Part shown: in pieces, positions 56,331-62,500 of the stretch | How positions within the stretch are numbered: the first letter of the stretch is position 1 | Layout of the letters: every line of letters begins with the position of its first letter | Origin: Neocallimastix lanati (nom. inval.) | Lineage: Eukaryota > Neocallimastigomycota > Neocallimastigomycetes > Neocallimastigales > Neocallimastigaceae | NCBI GenBank assembly: GCA_016946835.1 | Contig: JACVTC010000023.1 | Location: 920,001 to 982,500 of the forward strand | DNA length: 62,500 bases | Direction of reading: 5' to 3' | The notes under the pieces: generated by a model | The model's input: the letters and a program-made list of their open reading frames with translations, nothing else | Database searches by the model: none | Told to the model about the DNA's origin: nothing | Position numbers and translations under genes: made by a program

Positions 56331-56440
56331 AAAGTGGTGTATCTAGCATTAAATATATAATAAAAATATTACTAATTCATCTTTATAAACAATAAAATTA
56401 TTTTATTTTATTTATCAGAAGTCACATTATACGAAATACA
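56331..56440. repeat. short element with GGTGTAT/ATACACC ends
   Basis: Begins AAGTGGTGTATCTAG and ends CATTATACGAAATACACCC. The right end resembles the CACAATACGAAATG part of the GTGGC-box family at 28629-28642. It could be a miniature inverted-repeat element of about 110 bp; the terminal match is only 7 bp. Confidence 0.35.
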
Positions 56441-58579
56441 CCCTATTATTTTTATTTTTAAACAAAAAAATAATTTTTAAAAAATATTCGAAGATGAATG
56501 ACTCCTATTTCTAATATTTGGTCAATAATAAAGTTAATTTTTTTTATTAACATAATATACCAATAATAATATTTAAAATAAAAAAAAAAAATTAAATAAA
56601 ACTTGGATTATAAAAAATATAATAAAATAAATAACGGTGATTTCAATTTATATTTTATATTTTATATTTTATGTTTGAATATTTTATATTTTATATATCA
56701 ATTTGTTTGGTGTTTGAAAATTCCGTTTTTAATTTATTTTAAAACCTTTTAATAAGTTTTAAATTTCATTAAATTTGAAAAATAAAAAAAAATTTTAAAT
56801 TTTTAAATTTTTAAAAATTTTCAGGGGAAAAAAATTAATAATAATTAATAATAAATAATTAATAATAAATAATTAATAATAATAATAAATAATATAATTA
56901 ATAATAATTAATAATGAATAATGAATAATGAATAATGAATAATGAATAATGAATAATGAATAATAAATGTTTATTCTTTTTTCTATTTTCTTTTTTTTTT
57001 TTTAAACAATGGAAAAAATATTGAGTAAATAAGGCTATAAAAATTCATTTTAGCCTATTGGTTAGAAAGGAAAAAAATTAAAATATTTATTTTATTTATT
57101 AATAAATACTCTTTTCTATAATTCAATTATTTATTAATAAATACTATTTATTATTTATAATAAATACTCTTTAATACTATGTATTATTGATTATCAATTA
57201 TTAATTATTATTAATTATTCCATTATTTTTCTTGGTGTAAAATGTAACTTTTTTTATAAGAAATCTCAATTAATTAAAAATTCTTTCTATATACCATTAT
57301 TTTACTCCAATAATAATAAATAATTTATATATATTTTTTTCATAAAGAATAATTAATAATTAAATCCGTATTATCAATTTTATTTATTTTATTTTATTAT
57401 GCATTTATATTTATAGATTTATATTTAATTTTAATTAATATTTTTATATATTTATATATACATATGTTTAAAATAATATATATGCTTAAAATAATAACAA
57501 TAAAAATAATAAAAAAAAAAATATAAAAATAAGGGTTGATATTATATTAGATTATTAGAAATAACAATGATTGTATCAATATGATGATTTAAAATTTTTT
57601 TGGTAATTATATAATTAATTGATTTAGTGATTGACTATACAAACACTTATTTTAAAATATATAATTATAATAATAAATAATAAACTTTTTGTTTCTTTTG
57701 TTTTGTTTATATTAATTTTTAAAGTAAATATATATATATATTATATTCTTTTTATTATTTTATTATTATTATTATATATGTTTATGTTTTCAATTGATAT
57801 ATATATGTTACATAATAAAAAAAATAAATTTATGAATAAATAAAAATAAATAGTAAATAATATAATTAATAATAATTTTAAAAAAAAAAAAAAAAAAAAA
57901 AAAAGTAAAATAATGTATTTTAATAAGGCATTTTTTTTTTAAATCTAATATTATTTATATAACTTTAGAAGTAAGTATTATTTACACCAATTTTAAATAG
58001 TTTTTAATTTTTAATATATTTTTTAAAAATAAAAAAGATAAAAAAAAAAAAGTGATATTTAGTTCCTATAATCATATATAATAATAAAAAAAAAAAAAAA
58101 AAACAGAAAGAGAATAAATGGAACACAACTAATTTTTATTAATTAAAAAAAAGTTAAGAAAGAAAATAAATAGAATTCAACTAATTTTATTAATTAACTT
58201 TATATTTCTCTTTTATTCATCTTTAAAATATATGTTTTCTTCAAAAAGAAAATGATATTTATATTATTTATTTGTAAATAATATTTTATTTTAATTTAAA
58301 AATTTAAAACTATTTTAATCTATATTAAACCTAACCTATGTGATATAAAGGTTAGATAATAAATTTTTTATATAAAAATTTATATGGACAATTTATCATG
58401 ATGATTATTGTAAAAACAGAAAAAATAAAGTTATGATGACAACTTTTTATAATTTTTTTCTTTTTTTAATATTTTTAAAAATGTATTATAAAGTTTAATT
58501 TTCATAGTTTGTCTTTTTTTTTTTTTTTATCATTAAAATTTTCTTTTTTTTTTTTTTCTAATTAATACTATTAATTATC

Positions 58580-58621
<42 letters not shown>

Positions 58622-60516
58622 TTATTAAAATAATAAAGTTAATATGTACAATTAGATCTATAAAAATTAAATAATAAAAAAAAGAAGTATTAAAATTTAG
58701 TTTTTAGTATAGTTAATAAAACTTTTTTTTTTTTTTTTTTAAGCTTCATATGTATATGTACGAAAGGTGTAAAGAATAAATAAAAAAAAAATAATGTATT
58801 ATACTTTTTTAATTTTTAAACTTCTTATTTTATTTTATTTTATTTTATTTTATTTTATTTTAATTATAATTATTTATATTTATATTTTTATTAATTTTTT
58901 TTTTTTTTTTATATTTTATTTTACATAAAGTTAATTATTAAATTTAGCTTTAAAGTTTTTTTTTTTTTTTAATTTTTAATAAAATATTTATTATTATTAT
59001 TAATATTTATATATTTTTTGTTTTAGTATATGTAAAAAATTTTTTTTTTAATAATTTATATTTTTTATTTAAATAATTTATTAATATAATTTTTTTTTTT
59101 GATCTTTCTCATCATTTTATTATTATTAATATTTTTTTATATAAATAAATTAAATCTTATTTTTATAAATTTTTAATAAATAAATTAAATAAATAAATAA
59201 AAAAAAAAAAAAAATTTAAATTTAAAAAATTTCTTTTCTTTTACATAAGATATTATGAAATATTTAAATTTAAATGTATGTATATATATATATATATATA
59301 TATATTTTTTTACAGCATTTTGAATGTAGTGTAGATGATTAAATTATTAAATTTTATATTTATATTTAACTATATCATTAAAAAAAAAAAGATAAAATTT
59401 TATTTTATTTTATTAAATTATTTTTTATTTTTTAATTTTTTTTTTTTAAAAAAAAAATAAGTAAAAATAAAGTAAAATAAAAAATAAAAGAAATAAAACT
59501 AATTAAAATGATTTTAGTTTGATAAAACCTTTTTTGAATATGAAAAAGATATACATTTATATATATATATATATATATATATTTTTTACTATTTTAAAGT
59601 TTGATTGTATTAGATAAATATAATTAGATGAATAAATGAATAATTATATAGATTATTTTGTTTAACATACATTTTTTTTTTATTTTTTATTTTTTATTTT
59701 CCTATTTTATAAAAATTTTTTTTTTCTCTAATTGTCCTTCATGAATGTATATAAATAATATTATTTATGTATTTTTATTTTTTTTTTTTAAAAATAAGAA
59801 AAAAAAAATTTTTTTTACTCAATAAAATAATGATAAATAATTTAATTTATTAATACATCAAATCTTGTTCTATATATATATATAAATATTTTTTTTTATT
59901 ATGTATATTATTTAAAGTAATAATGATTATTACTTATATTAATATTTTTATTTAGATTATATAGAAAAGATATATATTTGAATTATTTTAAAAGAAAAAG
60001 ACAAATCTTTTTTTTTTTTTTTTTAAAGTGTTTTAAAATTTTAAAAATAAAATAAAATAAAAATAAAAAAAAAAGATAATAAAGAAAAAAAAATTATTTA
60101 TTAATAAGATTAATAGTAAATTATATAATTATATATTTATTTTTATTTTATTTTATTTTATTTTTTATTTATATTTATATATATATTTTTTTTTAAATGA
60201 ATAAATATATATATTTATATGAATTATTAACTAAAACTATTTTAATTATTCAAAAATTAGTACGAACTACAAAAATAATATAAATAAAATAATAAAAAAT
60301 AAAAAAAATAAAGGTAAAAAAAAATGTTTATTATTTTTGTCTTTCAATACTTTCTGCCTATATGTAAAAGAAATAGAAAAAATAAAAAAATAGAAAAAAT
60401 TTATATAACTATATAATTTAAATAGAGATCATTTTAAATAATTCATAAGATAATTTCAATTTTTTTTTTTTTAAAGAAATTACATTATGCATGATTCAGA
60501 GAGAAAAATAATGGTA

Positions 60517-60519
60517 CAG

Positions 60520-60550
<31 letters not shown>

Positions 60551-60780
60551 ATGTATGAATAAATAAATAAATGCATTAATAAATATATTAATAAAAAAAT
60601 AAATGTATTTATAAATGTATTAATAAATAAATAAATAAATGTATAAATAAATAAATAAATAAATAAATAAATGTATTAATAAATAAATATATTAATAAAT
60701 AAATAAAACAAAATAAAATAAAATAAAATAAAATAAAATAAAATAAAATAAAATAAAATAAAATAAAATAAAACAAATAA
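60517..60780. repeat. (AAAT)n and (AAAAT)n simple repeats
   Basis: AAATAAAT units with ATGTATTAAT interruptions at 60517-60705, changing to AAAAT units at 60710-60775. Confidence 0.85.
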
Positions 60781-61074
60781 AATCAAATAAATAGTAAAGT
60801 AATATAAAAGAGTTAAAGTATTAATAAAAATAAAATAAAATAAAAAAGTTGAACTATGAATATAAAGTACAGATTGAATAAAATAAAATAAAAATTAAAA
60901 CAGAATTAAATTAGTCTTCATATTCATATTCATATATATATATATATATAGATAAATTGTTTTACAATAAGAAAAAAATTTTTTTTCTTTTTTTTTTTTT
61001 ATTCAATATTTTTAATTGGATAAAAGATTCTTGTGTATTTCTTATGCATTAGAAAAAAAGGTTCAATCATTTAT

Positions 61075-61135
61075 CTATTGCATGTGAGGCGGCTTAAAGG
61101 TATAAAGGTAAACATGACTCACTGCGCCCATAAAA
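61075..61135. other. GC-rich island, possible non-coding RNA locus
   Basis: In a region above 85 % A/T, this 60-bp block contains TGTGAGGCGGC and ACTCACTGCGCCC. GTGAG (61083-61087) can pair with CTCAC (61118-61122). CCCATAA, which matches the core of the upstream element known for dictyostelid small RNA genes, lies at about 61127-61133. On the minus strand it opens MGAVSHVYLYTFKPPHMQ and then stops. No full RNA fold or gene was established. Confidence 0.3.
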
Positions 61136-61618
61136 TTTAAATTTATAGTTAATATCATCATTAATTTTTATTTTATTTTTATTTTTAATATGATTTTGAA
61201 AAGTCAATAATATCAAATATATCTATTTAATATATTTTGAAGGATGATAAAAATTTTATATATATATATTTTATAAATTTTTTATTATTTTTTTTAAAAA
61301 AAAAAAATAATAATAAAAATTGAATAAATAAAATAATTAAATTAGAAATGAAAGAGTTAGTCTAAAATCAATAGTCTAAAACTAATAGTTTAAAACCAAT
61401 AGTTCTATTATAAAGTAAAATTAAAAAAAAAAAAAATATAAAGTCAAATTATTTAAAAATCATATCATTTTTAGGTGTATTATATTTTATTTTATATATT
61501 AAATATTAATGCTTTAAGATAATATTGAAAAGAGAATAAAAAAATTTTTTTTAATGTTTTTAATTATAATAACAATAATTATAATAACAATAATAGTAAT
61601 AATAATAATAAATAAATG

Positions 61619-61650
<32 letters not shown>

Positions 61651-62041
61651 CATTATTATTATTATTATTACTATTTTTATTTTTACTTTTATTAAAAAAA
61701 AATAGTAAAAAAGGTATTATTCATAATAAAAATAAAAAATATTATTATAGTATTAATGTATAATACATTTTTAATAAATAGTATAATAATTTATCGTACA
61801 TTAATCCTGATAGACTGACTATTCTTTTGATGTATTTAATAAACATTTAAAATATTTGTATGTGAATTCTTATAATGGATATATTTGAACTTTTTAAATT
61901 CAACAAAGAATGACTTAATATTTTTATTTTTATTTATATTTATATTTTTTTTTTATTCTTATTTCTATTTTTATTTTTTATTTATACATATATATACATA
62001 TTTTTTTTATATATATATAAATTTTATTTATACTTTTTTTT

Positions 62042-62114
62042 TTTTTTAATTTTTCAATATACATATTAAATTATTAATATTTTTTATGTATATGTATATT
62101 GAAAAATTAAAAAA
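62042..62114. repeat. 25-bp inverted repeat near the window end
   Basis: Arms 62042-62066 and 62090-62114 are exact complements, separated by 23 bases. They include TAATTTTTCAATATACATA. A second, smaller stem (AATTTAATATA / TATATTAAATT) follows at 62120-62149. Confidence 0.85.
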
Positions 62115-62500
62115 TAAACAATTTAATATACATAAATATATATTAAATTGGTTAATATATATATATTTATTTTAATAATTTTATTTTTATGAAAAGTTAT
62201 AAAATACATTAACAACACCATTAACAACACCTATGGTAGTTTAATACTTCAATATAAAGAATTTTTTCTTTTTTTTTTTAAAAATAATCAATTTTTTATA
62301 TATTTATTTTTATAATTTAATAAGGATTAATATATATTATTATTCCTATTTTCACTATTATTATTATTTTTTCATCATATAAAATTAATATATATCAATT
62401 TATAATTCATATATAATATATATTATATTTATATATTATCTGTTTATAAAAAAAAAATTAATACATATATAAATAAAAATAAAAAAATAAAAAAATTAAA

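Larger units (their letters stand above)
44382..62500. other. 18-kb region without recognisable genes
   Basis: I found no multi-codon stretch with protein-like composition, no tRNA and no rRNA. The region is poly-A/T, AT runs and TTTA, TTATT, AAAT and AAAAT simple repeats. Open frames in it are Ile/Leu/Tyr/Lys-only and follow the repeats. Items worth noting are a 41-bp tandem repeat at 47287-47405, ATTTATT repeats at 49219-49466, a 32-bp perfect hairpin at 55423-55489, a short element at 56331-56440, a 25-bp inverted repeat at 62042-62114 and a GC-rich island at 61075-61135. Confidence 0.6.

Overview
The window looks like nuclear DNA of a dictyostelid social amoeba (Dictyostelium discoideum or a close relative). 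Intergenic DNA is almost pure A+T with long homopolymers. Introns are short and A/T-rich, with GTAA.. donors and .TAG/.AAG acceptors. Genes end in TAA, and both exons and introns carry long (AAT)n/(ATT)n tracts, read as poly-Asn when coding. No CRISPR array, operon or bacterial signal was seen. The assignment rests on composition, gene architecture and codon use, not on a database match.

Layout. 1-3971: A/T-rich DNA with coding relics. 3972-6454 (+): eukaryotic-type pantothenate kinase, 7 exons. 7760-12574 (-): ankyrin-repeat protein whose N-terminal half resembles animal SHANK scaffolds, 8 exons. 14090-17081 (-): HExxH metallopeptidase with a C-terminal jacalin-like domain, 5 exons. 18433-19095 (-): decayed pseudogene. 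20723-22305 (+): lysine-forming saccharopine dehydrogenase, 5 exons. 23819-24628 (-): ribosomal protein L12, 3 exons. 24629-35374 is a gene-poor repeat district. It has scattered copies of a GTGGC-box repeat, a GC-rich block with relatives elsewhere in the window, decayed coding pieces, a complete young non-autonomous LTR retrotransposon (28948-30376, two 250-bp LTRs, 5-bp target duplication) and an ankyrin-repeat pseudogene. 35375-37879 (+): alpha/beta-hydrolase lipase with two micro-exons. 37880-40710: simple-sequence DNA with a minisatellite and a tandem-plus-inverted repeat. 40711-40908 (-): small hypothetical ORF. 43686-44381 (-): likely protein phosphatase 1 regulator. 44382-62500: about 18 kb with no recognisable protein gene, containing several strong inverted repeats and one GC-rich island.

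The intact genes are housekeeping or signalling genes (coenzyme A synthesis, lysine metabolism, translation, lipid hydrolysis) plus two candidate regulators. They do not form one pathway. The most unusual items are the SHANK-like protein, the SILK+RVxF protein, the compact LTR element and the dispersed repeat families. All exon structures were built by eye from splice signals, reading phase and remembered protein families, without any alignment software.
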